In this document: positions 41,522 to 50,605 of the stretch, in pieces
Layout: each line of letters opens with the position of its first letter
Position numbering within the stretch: the stretch's first letter is position 1
Source: Burkholderiaceae bacterium
GTDB taxonomy: Bacteria; Pseudomonadota; Gammaproteobacteria; Burkholderiales; Burkholderiaceae_A
Direction: 5' to 3'
Assembly (NCBI GenBank): GCA_004214155.1
Contig: SGYQ01000004.1
Coordinates: forward strand, 1 to 64,000
DNA length: 64,000 nt
Notes under the pieces: model-generated
Seen by the model: the letters and a program-made list of their open reading frames with translations, nothing else
Database searches by the model: none
What the model was told of the DNA's origin: nothing
Translations under genes and position numbers: made by a program

Positions 41522-43900
41522 TTACTCCGTCACATTGTTTCGGTATATCCCAAGAAAGTTAGGCTTGAAGATATTCAATATAGCTGGCAAAAGTGTCATG
41601 CTGGTGAAAAAACTAACAGCAACTGCCAGAAGAACAATCCCACCAAAACGCACAAGAGGAACTACCTCGGAGATCATAAGTGTCCCAAACCCAAAACCGA
41701 TTGCCAAAAAATTAAAGAGTAGTGCTCGACCGGTATTTGGATATAAAGCTAAAATTACGTCTTCAATATTTTTTCTACTATTCGAGAGCTGTTTTACTCT
41801 ATCCATAGTATGAATTGAAAAGTCAACGCCCAATCCGATTGCGATACTGGCGAACATACTTGTACCTATTCCAAGCCAAATATTATTAAATACCATAACG
41901 GCGTATATTATCATGATCGAAACCATTACTGGCAAAAGTGCAAGGAAACCAGCACTAAATGAACCAAATACTAACGATGCCATCAAGAAAACAAGGCATA
42001 GCGCGAAGGCAACACTCTTGAAATGACTTTCGCCAATTTTTGAAACCCATGTATGATTCACTTCAACCCTACCGGAAAGTGTTGCTTTTCTTTCCCCATT
42101 TTTGTTAAATTCATTCGATATGTATTGGTTCAGTTGATCTAAGATGGTTCCATGATCAAGATACATTCCACTTTTTATATTTACCCGAATGTTTGCCGTT
42201 CGATATTCGTAATCTATTTCTTCTTCAAAATCTGTAGGGTCTCCACTAAGGCTATATAACAAAAATAATTGTGCAATCAAATCTTGATCGTCGGGAAGTT
42301 TATAGTATGAATTATCTCCCTCATTGAGAGCTTTATTCATCTGTTTAATATAATCGACAACGGAAACTGCCCCTCCAACCATCGGTAATGATTCAACATA
42401 TTCCTGTAATTTCTCTATTGCTAATAAATTCTCCGGCTTAAATAAATCTTCAGTTTCAGGCGTCTCAATGACAATGTCTAAGTTATTAGAACCATTCAAT
42501 TTCAAATTAATTAAATTATCTGCTTTGTATATTGGTTCATTTTTATTAAATACCCCGATTCGATTCTCATTTACTGTTACATTAATCACACCGTAAATGC
42601 CAACTCCAAAAGCCAAAACAAAAAGGAAGACGATCTTCTTTGAGTTCGCTACGGTAAGTCGCCCCAAATTCGACATTATTCGTGCCGAGATATCTTCTGT
42701 TTTTTTTGATACTTTTTCATTCGAGGGTTTATTTCCTTTTCTTATAGGTATTAAAGACAAAGCCGCAGGAAGAAAAACCATACTGTACAACCAAGCAATT
42801 GCAACACCAAGAGCCGAAAATAGACCTAGGTATTTAAAAGGAGGCATTTCAGAGGCTAGATACAAACCCATAAATCCAGCTATTGTTGTAATTGATGTCA
42901 AGGTAATAGGTCGCCACATCTCCAACATTGTATTAACAACGATTTCCGATGTACTTTTTTCACAAGAATTTTCTCTCTCTTCAAAATATTGACAAAATAT
43001 ATGTATAGAGTCTGCAACAGCTATACCAATTAAAATTACAACCAGTCCATTTGTCACAACAAAAAACGGAACTCCAAAACCAGCCATTATTCCTAATGCA
43101 CTGGACACTGTTGCTAAAACGATAATGTTAGGCAGTAAAGTTGCGGTAATATTTCTGTATGCGATAAAAAGAATTAAAGAAATTACAAGAGCAGCAATCG
43201 GATTCAAACGTTGCGCATCACGGTCAATATATGAACCTAAATATCCAGCAACAGCGCCCTCTCCAGCAACGTGAATTGATTCTTTTTCTTGCAGTACCTG
43301 AGAAGTCGTTAACTTTATTATTTGATCATAGGTTTCTCCAGCTTTTTGGGTGTCCATAACTTCAGCAACTATCACAGATAAAGTACTATCGGAGGAAACC
43401 AGAGTGCCAATGTATAATGGAAAGTCTTTCACGGCATTTTTTACTCGCTCTAGATTTTTACCAGACAACTTTGTATCCAAATCAAGAAACGGCTCAACTA
43501 CCATTCCATCAAAATTTCCATAAATATTATTCACATTCGTAATACTTACAACTCTTTCTGGATCAATATTGGAGATTTTTTCTATTGATCTTGTAAGTCT
43601 ATGAATCAGATTTATAGTTTCCGAGTTGTATATAGTGTCCTCATGGTAAATCGCTATCACCATGGGATCAGTTAAACCAAAGGTATCCTTAATTTTGTTT
43701 TTATAGACTAAAGCAGGATTGTCTTTATTTATAAACGAGTCAGACGATACATCCTTAGTTAGACTCGTCAAAAAACTAGAGAATATAAGTATTAAAACTA
43801 ATGAGCCCCATACGAACACCTTGGCATGAGAAACTACTAATAAAAAAAATACCTCTGTTCTTTTATTATCAAACAATTTTAGTTTTTCTGAAGTATTCAA
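41522..43900 (-). CDS. RND/MMPL family inner-membrane transporter
   Basis: The 792-residue protein has two halves, each with a membrane helix, a large periplasmic loop and five more helices. Motifs include GIAVADSIHIFCQYF and GLGVDFSIHTMDRV, where the aspartates serve as proton relay in MMPL proteins. It is the two-repeat type related to hopanoid and mycolipid exporters. It opens an operon with a LolA-like protein and a DUF1302 barrel, pointing to transport of lipids or other hydrophobic compounds. Direction of transport is unknown. The start is TTG without a clear ribosome site. Confidence 0.88.
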   Translation of the reverse strand: MNTSEKLKLFDNKRTEVFFLLVVSHAKVFVWGSLVLILIFSSFLTSLTKDVSSDSFINKDNPALVYKNKIKDTFGLTDPMVIAIYHEDTIYNSETINLIHRLTRSIEKISNIDPERVVSITNVNNIYGNFDGMVVEPFLDLDTKLSGKNLERVKNAVKDFPLYIGTLVSSDSTLSVIVAEVMDTQKAGETYDQIIKLTTSQVLQEKESIHVAGEGAVAGYLGSYIDRDAQRLNPIAALVISLILFIAYRNITATLLPNIIVLATVSSALGIMAGFGVPFFVVTNGLVVILIGIAVADSIHIFCQYFEERENSCEKSTSEIVVNTMLEMWRPITLTSITTIAGFMGLYLASEMPPFKYLGLFSALGVAIAWLYSMVFLPAALSLIPIRKGNKPSNEKVSKKTEDISARIMSNLGRLTVANSKKIVFLFVLAFGVGIYGVINVTVNENRIGVFNKNEPIYKADNLINLKLNGSNNLDIVIETPETEDLFKPENLLAIEKLQEYVESLPMVGGAVSVVDYIKQMNKALNEGDNSYYKLPDDQDLIAQLFLLYSLSGDPTDFEEEIDYEYRTANIRVNIKSGMYLDHGTILDQLNQYISNEFNKNGERKATLSGRVEVNHTWVSKIGESHFKSVAFALCLVFLMASLVFGSFSAGFLALLPVMVSIMIIYAVMVFNNIWLGIGTSMFASIAIGLGVDFSIHTMDRVKQLSNSRKNIEDVILALYPNTGRALLFNFLAIGFGFGTLMISEVVPLVRFGGIVLLAVAVSFFTSMTLLPAILNIFKPNFLGIYRNNVTE

Positions 43901-43979
43901 TTGACAAAAATACTAGGTATCGATTTAATTTGAATAGATTTTCATAATTGAAAAAGTTTTGATATTAGAAAATCGATTG

Positions 43980-44942
43980 TTAGGAGATAATATTTTTAAT
44001 TTCTTTCATCACATCACCATCAATCTTTGATGAGTGATTAATACAATCTAGGTTTTCTATCAACTGCTCCTTACGGGAAGCCCCCAAAATTACAGTGCTC
44101 ACATTTTCATTTTTTAAACACCAATTCAACGCAAGTTTTGTCAAAGAAATATTTAATTGCTTGGATAAATTCATAAGTTTTTCTACAACTGTGTAACGAT
44201 ATTGGAAATCTTCAGACTCGAATCTATCCCTAACAAATTTATAATTTTGTAAGCTGGTCCGTGTTCCAGAAGGCATGCCATTATTGTACTTTCCAGTTAA
44301 CAAGCCAGATGCCAATGGACTCCATATAGTAGTCCCTAATTTTTCTGTTTCAAAAAGCGACAAGTACTCTCTTTCGAGCTTTTCCCTAGCAAACATATTA
44401 TATTCTGGTTGTTCCATTGAAGGAGGAGTCATACTTAGCTCTCTTGAGATTCGAAATGCATCTTCAATTTGCTGTTTTGACCACTCAGACGTTCCCCAAT
44501 AACAAACCTTCCCTTGTAAGATAAGGGTATGCATAGCCCTTACGGTTTCTTCAATAGGGGTGTCGGGGTCAGGCCTATGACAAAAGAATAAATCGAGGTA
44601 GTCTAACTGAAGGCGTGAGAGCGCGTTATCGCAAGCATCCTTTATATGCTTGTGGCTGAGCCCTCTTTGAGTGGGCTTGTCACCACCCCAAAACACTTTG
44701 CTCGAAATAATATATGAGTCCCTGGACCAACGCATTTTTTTTAATACATTACCCATAATAATTTCGGATTGACCCTGCTTATAAGCTTCGGCATTATCGA
44801 AAAAATTAATCCCTTGATCGAAGGCTACTGACATGATCTCAGAGGCACCCTTCTCATCTAATTGATTTCCAAATGTGATCCATGATCCGTATGAAAGCTC
44901 ACTAATTTTCAAACCGGTTTTCCCTAATTTTCTATACTGCAT
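43980..44942 (-). CDS. Aldo/keto reductase (potassium channel beta subunit-like)
   Basis: The 320-residue protein is a complete AKR: MQYRKLGKTGLKISELSYG at the start, FFDNAEAYKQGQSE with the catalytic aspartate and tyrosine, SSKVFWGG with the lysine, and YLDLFFCHRPDPDTPI with the histidine. The C-terminal NADPH-binding segment is VSTVILGASRKEQLIENL. It matches the KvBeta/YghZ-like branch that reduces aldehydes such as methylglyoxal. It diverges from the CPA2 antiporter gene across 160 bases. Substrate unproven. Confidence 0.9.
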   Translation of the reverse strand: MQYRKLGKTGLKISELSYGSWITFGNQLDEKGASEIMSVAFDQGINFFDNAEAYKQGQSEIIMGNVLKKMRWSRDSYIISSKVFWGGDKPTQRGLSHKHIKDACDNALSRLQLDYLDLFFCHRPDPDTPIEETVRAMHTLILQGKVCYWGTSEWSKQQIEDAFRISRELSMTPPSMEQPEYNMFAREKLEREYLSLFETEKLGTTIWSPLASGLLTGKYNNGMPSGTRTSLQNYKFVRDRFESEDFQYRYTVVEKLMNLSKQLNISLTKLALNWCLKNENVSTVILGASRKEQLIENLDCINHSSKIDGDVMKEIKNIIS

Positions 44943-45102
44943 TCCTCTGTTCCCTTAGTCTTCTGTAAATTCACCTAGGTCTATACTTTATCAATTTCTT
45001 ACCAAGAAACCAATATTAACTTGTTCACCTATCGACATTCAATTTAGGACACAATTTAGTATTAGCTGGAAAAAATAAACGATTCGCCGTAAACTTGAAA
45101 AA

Positions 45103-46668
45103 TTGGAAACTATTGTATATCTCTTCACTCTCGCTGCCGTAGCTGGTCTAGTCTGCCATAAGATTGGTCTTCCCCCCCTTATAGGCTTTTTGATAGCTGG
45201 ATTTTCCTACAATTCATTGGGACTAAACCCTCCCAAAGAAGTATATTTACTTTCGGACTTGGGGATCGCATTATTACTCTTTTTTGTTGGGCTAAAACTA
45301 GATTTAAAAAGTCTTTTGAAAATAGAAATTCTAAGCCTTTCATTATTTAATATAATTGCGAATTCTTTATTTGTCGCACTAGGCCTGCTTCTAATAGGAA
45401 GTCTTTTTTTAAAGGACCAAAACCTACCCATCGAAAGTATCGCGCTGTTAAGTATAGCCCTATCACTTTCTAGTACAGTTTTTGCGGTTAAGGTTTTGGA
45501 TAATAAGGGGGACCTAATTTCTGTTCACGGGAAGCTCATTATTGGCATCTTAATTATTCAAGATGTTATAGCTGCTGTGCTTCTTGCAATTACGGAAGCA
45601 AATTTTCCGGAGCAAACAGCATTCTTGATTCTATTGCTCGTTCCTGCAAAATTTGTGATTTACAAAATCCTCGATCATATCGGACATGATGAACTTCTTG
45701 TGCTTTTTGGATTGCTATTAGCCCTAGTTTTGGGTTATGCCTTCTTTAACTTTACCGGAGTTAAGGGAGAACTGGGGGCCTTAGTCGTCGGAGCCCTCGT
45801 GGCCAATCACCCCAAGTCAGGAGAAATGTCACAAGCACTATTTTCCTTAAAAGAATTTTTACTTATAGGGTTTTTCTTAACGATTGGGATTAATAGTGAC
45901 CTATCAATCCAAAATATTCTGGCAGGATCTCTCTTGTGTTTATTCTTAATACCTAGAGGGTTATTATATTTTTTTTCGTCGAATTATATAAAATTTAGAT
46001 CGAGAACTTCTCTTTTTACCTCTATTACACTCACTACCTATTCAGAATTCTCTTTAATCGTTGTCTCCATTGGTTACACTCAAGGCTTGTTATCTGTGGA
46101 TTGGCTAACTATAACAGCAGTTGCTGTAAGCCTTAGCTTCCTTATAACTACTCCTTTGGAAAAAAACTCCGAAAATATATATGAACGGATTCATAAGTAT
46201 CTGCGTACTATAGAACACAAAGAAACGAAAGAAAATCAAATAAAAGATTTACATATGAAGCATGTAAAAGCTTTAGTAATCGGTATGGGTAGGATTGGCA
46301 GTGGTGCATATGAGGAGCTTCAAAATAGTTTTAAGCAGAATGAAATTTTATCCATAGAACATGATGAAAAAAAGGTTCTATCCCATAAAAGCGATAATAA
46401 GAATGTAATTTTAGCTGATGCTAATGATCTCGATTTCTGGAGTAATCTTAACGGAAAAACCGTGGAGGTTATTATCTTGGCTATGCCAAAACATCACAGC
46501 AACATTGAAGCCGCAAAGCAAATCAAGAATTTAAATCTGGACTGCCAATTATATGCGGTCGCTAGATTCGATGAGGAAGTCGAAGAGTTACAATCACTAG
46601 GTGTAACTGCGTTCCATATATATACGGAGGCCGGTGTCGGCCTTGCCCGCCAAACATATAAAACATAA
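45103..46668 (+). CDS. CPA2 cation:proton antiporter with TrkA-N domain (KefB/C-like)
   Basis: The 521-residue protein has about 12 helices, with PLIGFLIAGF, SLSSTVFAVKVL and GELGALVVGALVANHP typical of CPA2 exchangers, followed by an NAD-binding TrkA-N (RCK) domain starting at KALVIGMGRIGSGAYEEL. KefB/C relatives exchange K+ for H+ and are gated by nucleotides or glutathione adducts; the glutathione site is not clear here. The start is TTG, with no ATG available upstream. A conserved-looking promoter for the next gene begins 15 bases after the stop. Confidence 0.86.
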   Translation: METIVYLFTLAAVAGLVCHKIGLPPLIGFLIAGFSYNSLGLNPPKEVYLLSDLGIALLLFFVGLKLDLKSLLKIEILSLSLFNIIANSLFVALGLLLIGSLFLKDQNLPIESIALLSIALSLSSTVFAVKVLDNKGDLISVHGKLIIGILIIQDVIAAVLLAITEANFPEQTAFLILLLVPAKFVIYKILDHIGHDELLVLFGLLLALVLGYAFFNFTGVKGELGALVVGALVANHPKSGEMSQALFSLKEFLLIGFFLTIGINSDLSIQNILAGSLLCLFLIPRGLLYFFSSNYIKFRSRTSLFTSITLTTYSEFSLIVVSIGYTQGLLSVDWLTITAVAVSLSFLITTPLEKNSENIYERIHKYLRTIEHKETKENQIKDLHMKHVKALVIGMGRIGSGAYEELQNSFKQNEILSIEHDEKKVLSHKSDNKNVILADANDLDFWSNLNGKTVEVIILAMPKHHSNIEAAKQIKNLNLDCQLYAVARFDEEVEELQSLGVTAFHIYTEAGVGLARQTYKT

Positions 46669-46682
46669 ACATTAAAATCATC

Positions 46683-46712
46683 TTGTATTGAAAGCCGCAG
46701 CTTTTGTATACT
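46683..46712 (+). promoter_or_regulatory. Probable sigma-70 promoter of ytoQ
   Basis: TTGTAT (46683-46688) and TATACT (46707-46712) are 18 bases apart and lie about 30 bases before the ytoQ start codon. AAAGC/GCTTT in the spacer may also form a weak hairpin ending the upstream gene. Confidence 0.45.
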
Positions 46713-46741
46713 TTTCATAGTTAAAAATAAAAGGAGAATTC

Positions 46742-47203
46742 ATGCAACTAACAGTTTACTTATCCGGAGAAATTCATACCAATTGGCGCGAAGAAATTAA
46801 AGAATCTCCAAAATTAGAAGAATTGGATATTAGCTTCCTACAACCTGTCACTGATCATGCTCTTTCAGATGATTGCGGAGTGCTCATTATGGGTAAGGAA
46901 GATACGAAATTTTGGCATGATAACAAAGGCGCAAAGCTCAATGCAATACGCACGAGAACGGCTATAGAAAAATCAGATGTTGTGATCGTTAAATTTGGTG
47001 AGAAATACAAACAATGGAATGCTGCCTTTGACGCCGGTTATGCCGCCGCATTGGGCAAATCTATCGTAGTAATGCACGGTGATGAAAATCAACATGCGTT
47101 AAAAGAGATTGATGCAGCTGCTCTAGCTGTAACACGGACATCAGATGAGGTCGCAGAGATATTATTCTACACAGCTAAAGGTATGCTTCAGCGAGTAGTT
47201 TAA
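46742..47203 (+). CDS. ytoQ: YtoQ family protein
   Basis: The 153-residue protein matches the YtoQ family from end to end: TVYLSGEIHTNWREEI, FLQPVTDHALSDDCGV, the central IRTRTAIEKSDVVIVKFGEK and the AAFDAGYAAALGKSIVVMH region. The fold is like nucleoside 2-deoxyribosyltransferases, but no activity is known for YtoQ. AAGGAG lies 5 bases before the ATG. It seems monocistronic; the next gene converges 11 bases on. Confidence 0.87.
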   Translation: MQLTVYLSGEIHTNWREEIKESPKLEELDISFLQPVTDHALSDDCGVLIMGKEDTKFWHDNKGAKLNAIRTRTAIEKSDVVIVKFGEKYKQWNAAFDAGYAAALGKSIVVMHGDENQHALKEIDAAALAVTRTSDEVAEILFYTAKGMLQRVV

Positions 47204-47214
47204 TTTGAGTGAAT

Positions 47215-47685
47215 CTATACTCTTTGCTTCAAAGAGATTGTTAACTTAAAGGAACAAACTGGATCTTTACTAACGGAAGGAACAAATGCCTGTCCGCAAA
47301 CCTGTTCATTTACTCGCTTCCTATCTCTCAGGACCAATGCAATTTGATTATTTATCTTTTCATGATCTCGGCAACTAAAAATTGTCTCCCCTTCAGCTCG
47401 TTGATGAAATTCTATCTGAAAATCCTTAAATAGCAAAAGCATGTCTGCGCCACTTTTTTTAACTAAAGACATGGCAAAAAGTCCGACCGATATATCTGCG
47501 CCAACGGCTAATGCGCCAAAATACATCGACCCATAGTGATTTCTCGTTCTTCTGTTTAACTTAATAGCGACTTTTATTTCCTCATTATTCAATAATATTA
47601 CTTTTGGATTGACATAAAAAATAAGTGGTATTTTGAAAAATCCAAACGTTTTTAAATATAAATTTGTCTTAAATAAGTTACTCAT
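47215..47685 (-). CDS. Hotdog-fold thioesterase-like protein (DUF4442/PaaI type)
   Basis: The 156-residue protein has the hotdog pattern of DUF4442 members: RTRNHYGSMYFGALAVGADI, with HYGSMYFG as the turn and helix of the active-site region, then FQIEFHQRAEG. Relatives hydrolyse acyl-CoA or acyl-carrier thioesters. It diverges from another hotdog thioesterase gene at 47717, only 31 bases away, so the two may be regulated together. Substrate unknown. Confidence 0.72.
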   Translation of the reverse strand: MSNLFKTNLYLKTFGFFKIPLIFYVNPKVILLNNEEIKVAIKLNRRTRNHYGSMYFGALAVGADISVGLFAMSLVKKSGADMLLLFKDFQIEFHQRAEGETIFSCRDHEKINNQIALVLRDRKRVNEQVCGQAFVPSVSKDPVCSFKLTISLKQRV

Positions 47686-47716
47686 AGTGTTAAAGTACTA
47701 TAAATAGGACCACATC

Positions 47717-48151
47717 ATGAAATTTTCACTGCCACAGAAAAAAGTATTTCTTCATAGCTCCAATATCACGGTTAACTGGGGAGACATGGATGCTCTTGGT
47801 CACGTCAATAATACTATGTACTTCCGCTACATGGAAACAGCTCGGGTAAACTGGCTTAACTCTCTAGGAATTAAGTTAGGAAAAAATAATCAAAGTTTTA
47901 TTATTGTGAATGCTTTTTGTGAGTTTCTTGCCCCGCTGACTTATCCACAAACACTTGAAATTAAAACATTCATCTCAAAGATGGGCAACACTAGCATAGA
48001 CATATCTCATGACTTAGAAATTGAAGATCAAGACCAAAAACCTAATCTAATCGCAAATGGTTTTGTAACTTGTGTTTGGTTTGATTTTAAAGAAAATAAA
48101 AGCGTCCCTCTTCCTACAGTTTTAACAGATCTCCTTCTTAACTTAAAATAA
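47717..48151 (+). CDS. Acyl-CoA thioesterase, 4-hydroxybenzoyl-CoA thioesterase type
   Basis: The 144-residue hotdog protein carries WGDMDALGHVNNTMYFRYME, the 4HBT/YbgC-type signature with the catalytic aspartate and the conserved HVNN. It would hydrolyse acyl-CoA thioesters in the cytoplasm. It is divergent from the DUF4442 protein gene. Proximity to alkB at 48.5 kb would fit fatty acyl-CoA turnover, but that is speculation. Confidence 0.85.
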   Translation: MKFSLPQKKVFLHSSNITVNWGDMDALGHVNNTMYFRYMETARVNWLNSLGIKLGKNNQSFIIVNAFCEFLAPLTYPQTLEIKTFISKMGNTSIDISHDLEIEDQDQKPNLIANGFVTCVWFDFKENKSVPLPTVLTDLLLNLK

Positions 48152-48198
48152 AATAGAGTAATATTTTTAGTAATCAATTGAGTGCTAGATTTTAAGAT

Positions 48199-48423
48199 TT
48201 ATTCCCCCCTATCATCACTCGGTAGTCCATTGTGAAAATTTTTACCCTGTACCAATGTTATTTCAGATACTTCTCCCTCTGGATGTACGGAATCATTAAA
48301 CTCTAATACTATGATTGAAAAATAATGGGCTATCAAAACAAGTAAAATGCTAAGAAACAATAATAAGATATAGTCTAACCAGTCTTTTTTGAGAACAGAA
48401 ATAATCTTCTTATAAGAATACAT
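48199..48423 (-). CDS. Small single-helix membrane protein, unknown
   Basis: About 74 residues: a basic N-terminus (MYSYKKIISVLKKDW), one membrane helix (YILLLFLSILLVLIAHYFSI) and an acidic tail (SVHPEGEVSEITLVQG). A very strong ribosome site GAGGAGG lies 6 bases before the ATG at 48423, so I use this start and not the longer frame. It follows alkB by 124 bases on the same strand. No family recognised. Confidence 0.6.
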   Translation of the reverse strand: MYSYKKIISVLKKDWLDYILLLFLSILLVLIAHYFSIIVLEFNDSVHPEGEVSEITLVQGKNFHNGLPSDDRGE

Positions 48424-48547
48424 AACTTGCCTCCTCTTAAGAGTTAGTTCCAATAGGAATGAAGCAAGTTTTATGCCTAAGACGACCATGGGCAATAAAG
48501 TTTGATAACTGACTAGAACAACGAGACAAGATATAGCATGGTTACAA

Positions 48548-49606
48548 CTAAACCGTTATCACTTTCTCCTCTCTCTCCTGGTACAACTTTAATTGTCGTT
48601 CCATTAACGGTATAAAAACAAAAGGAAAGAACGCTATAACAATCATCGCTGGATATCCAAATGGCATTTGGGGAGCATTATCGATTGGCTCTAATTCATG
48701 AAAGGCCTTATTCATTGATTTATGATGATGCGAATGCCACGGAAGATGAAACAGTATCCAATTGCTTATTGCATGGTTAGAATTCCATGAATGCTTATAG
48801 GAAACTGATTCATACTTTCCTGATTTAGTTCTGGACCGAAGAAGCCCATAATGTTCGATATAATTAGTTGCTTCTAACAACAAAACTGCCCAAATTGCTT
48901 GCAGAACAAAAAGAAGCAAACCATAAAATCCAAAAAAGAACCACGACACTGAAATAAAGAAGAAAGAGCATAATAGGGTAACGAATAACTCATTTTTAAA
49001 AGAAAACATTTTAATATTGTGCTCTTCCAAAAATAGTTTTTGCAAACTAAAGGAGCGCAAGAGCGTGCCACTGATAGATTGGAGAAAAAAACCGTAAAGA
49101 GATTGTCCACGTTTGGCCGTTGCCGGATCATTAGGAGTTGCTACTCTTACATGATGACCTTTGACATGCTCAATGCAAAAATGTCCATACAAAACAGATG
49201 CCATAATTAATTTCGACAAAAACCTATCAACTTTTTTTGGTCGGTGCATCAACTCGTGAGCAATTGTTATACCGATACCTCCAGTGATTGTCCCTAAAGC
49301 TAATCCGTTTAAAAATAGCTCCAAAAAGTTGGTGAATTCAAATGACGAAAGGACTGTAAACAATAAATAAAAATGTAACAAAAAATAAAGCCTTGGTACC
49401 CAATGAGCAAAAGTCCCAAAAAACGCTAAAGATGGAAATTTCCTTGCGCCTGCTAATGAATCTAATATAGGAATAGCCAAAAAACTCACGATCAAAGTCA
49501 TCCAAACAAGATCTATGTTCTGCCAAAAGCTGACCTGTAAAGTAAAACAGATTCCAATGATTAAAAAAAAGATTGAATACGAAAATTTCCGAAGGTTAAA
49601 CCACAT
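48548..49606 (-). CDS. alkB: Alkane 1-monooxygenase (AlkB-type membrane diiron hydroxylase)
   Basis: About 352 residues with six membrane helices and the histidine boxes of AlkB: IAHELMHRPKK, EHVKGHHVRVATPND, and HLPWHSHHHKS, plus the AlkB signature NYIEHYGLLR. The third box differs from the usual LQRHSDHH: the aspartate is histidine. AlkB hydroxylates the terminal carbon of alkanes in the inner membrane using rubredoxin, and no rubredoxin gene is near. ATG 49606 has no ribosome site, and a basic 26-codon upstream frame beginning TTG is an alternative start. A related membrane hydroxylase with another substrate cannot be ruled out. Confidence 0.82.
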   Translation of the reverse strand: MWFNLRKFSYSIFFLIIGICFTLQVSFWQNIDLVWMTLIVSFLAIPILDSLAGARKFPSLAFFGTFAHWVPRLYFLLHFYLLFTVLSSFEFTNFLELFLNGLALGTITGGIGITIAHELMHRPKKVDRFLSKLIMASVLYGHFCIEHVKGHHVRVATPNDPATAKRGQSLYGFFLQSISGTLLRSFSLQKLFLEEHNIKMFSFKNELFVTLLCSFFFISVSWFFFGFYGLLLFVLQAIWAVLLLEATNYIEHYGLLRSRTKSGKYESVSYKHSWNSNHAISNWILFHLPWHSHHHKSMNKAFHELEPIDNAPQMPFGYPAMIVIAFFPFVFIPLMERQLKLYQEREEKVITV

Positions 49607-49869
49607 TTTTATTAAAAGATTAAAGTTTTTATTTAAACGTTTCCTGATTATTATAACTTTTTTCAATCGCTTGATTGTCAGCAAATAATTAAGTCATAAT
49701 TATGTTATAAATCATATGCTTATGGTATCTTTCATAGCATGTTTTCACATACAATGCACAAAAGTTCACTATGCATATACCATTAGTAGTAAATTTTTTT
49801 AAACTATAAAATTTAAATTAAGAAGATTTTATATAGTTTTTTTAGAAAATTTTTATGCTGAGGAAAAAA

Positions 49870-50550
49870 ATGACTAAGGGTGTTTTAACAAATTTGACTG
49901 CAATTCTGATCATATTTATCGGATTATTTCCTATTTATAATGAAATAATTTTTTTTACTGGACTTTTTGCTTTATCAGGCTCAATTACGAACTGGTTAGC
50001 TGTATACATGCTTTTTGACAAAGTCCCCTTCATATATGGTTCTGGTGTAATACCCCGCAACTTTGTTGTGTTTAAAGCGGCGATACGAAATATAGTAATA
50101 AACGAGTTTTTTGCTGGAGATAATTTTGAGACATTTGTAAAACAAAATAATGAATCATTAAAAACTAAAGTTGAAGCAAATTTGAATTTTGAAAAAGTTT
50201 TTCTTAAGCTTACAGAGGCAATCGAAGAGTCTAGCCTTGGAGGATTACTAGGAATGATCGGGGGTAAAGAGGCTTTGAACCCTCTAAAAGAACCAATCAA
50301 GGAAAAATTATTAATGGCACTATCTGAACAATTTGAAAAAAATAGCCTGAATAACAATGAAGGCTATGGAGCATTAAAAAAGCAGCTGGAAAAACTTATT
50401 GACGATCGTCTAGATGAAATTGGACCAAATGAGGTAAAGATAATTTTAAAAAAAATGATTGACCAGCACTTAGGATGGTTGGTTTTATGGGGGGGAGTTT
50501 TTGGTGGATTTATTGGCTTTACTTCTAATATTATATTGTCAAAATTTTAA
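49870..50550 (+). CDS. DUF445 family membrane protein
   Basis: About 226 residues. It has an N-terminal membrane pair and the DUF445 hallmark SITNWLAVYMLFDKVPFIYG followed by GVIPRNF, a long helical middle (LKTKVEANLNFEKVFLKL) and a C-terminal helix LGWLVLWGGVFGGFIGF. DUF445 proteins are inner-membrane proteins of unknown function with coiled periplasmic or cytoplasmic parts. The start at 49870 is chosen because GAGG lies 6 bases upstream. The Nnr gene follows 55 bases later on the same strand. Confidence 0.82.
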   Translation: MTKGVLTNLTAILIIFIGLFPIYNEIIFFTGLFALSGSITNWLAVYMLFDKVPFIYGSGVIPRNFVVFKAAIRNIVINEFFAGDNFETFVKQNNESLKTKVEANLNFEKVFLKLTEAIEESSLGGLLGMIGGKEALNPLKEPIKEKLLMALSEQFEKNSLNNNEGYGALKKQLEKLIDDRLDEIGPNEVKIILKKMIDQHLGWLVLWGGVFGGFIGFTSNIILSKF

Positions 50551-50605
50551 GTGACTGTGAATTTAATTTCTCAAAGTCCGATGAAACTAAATTTACAAAT
50601 TCATA

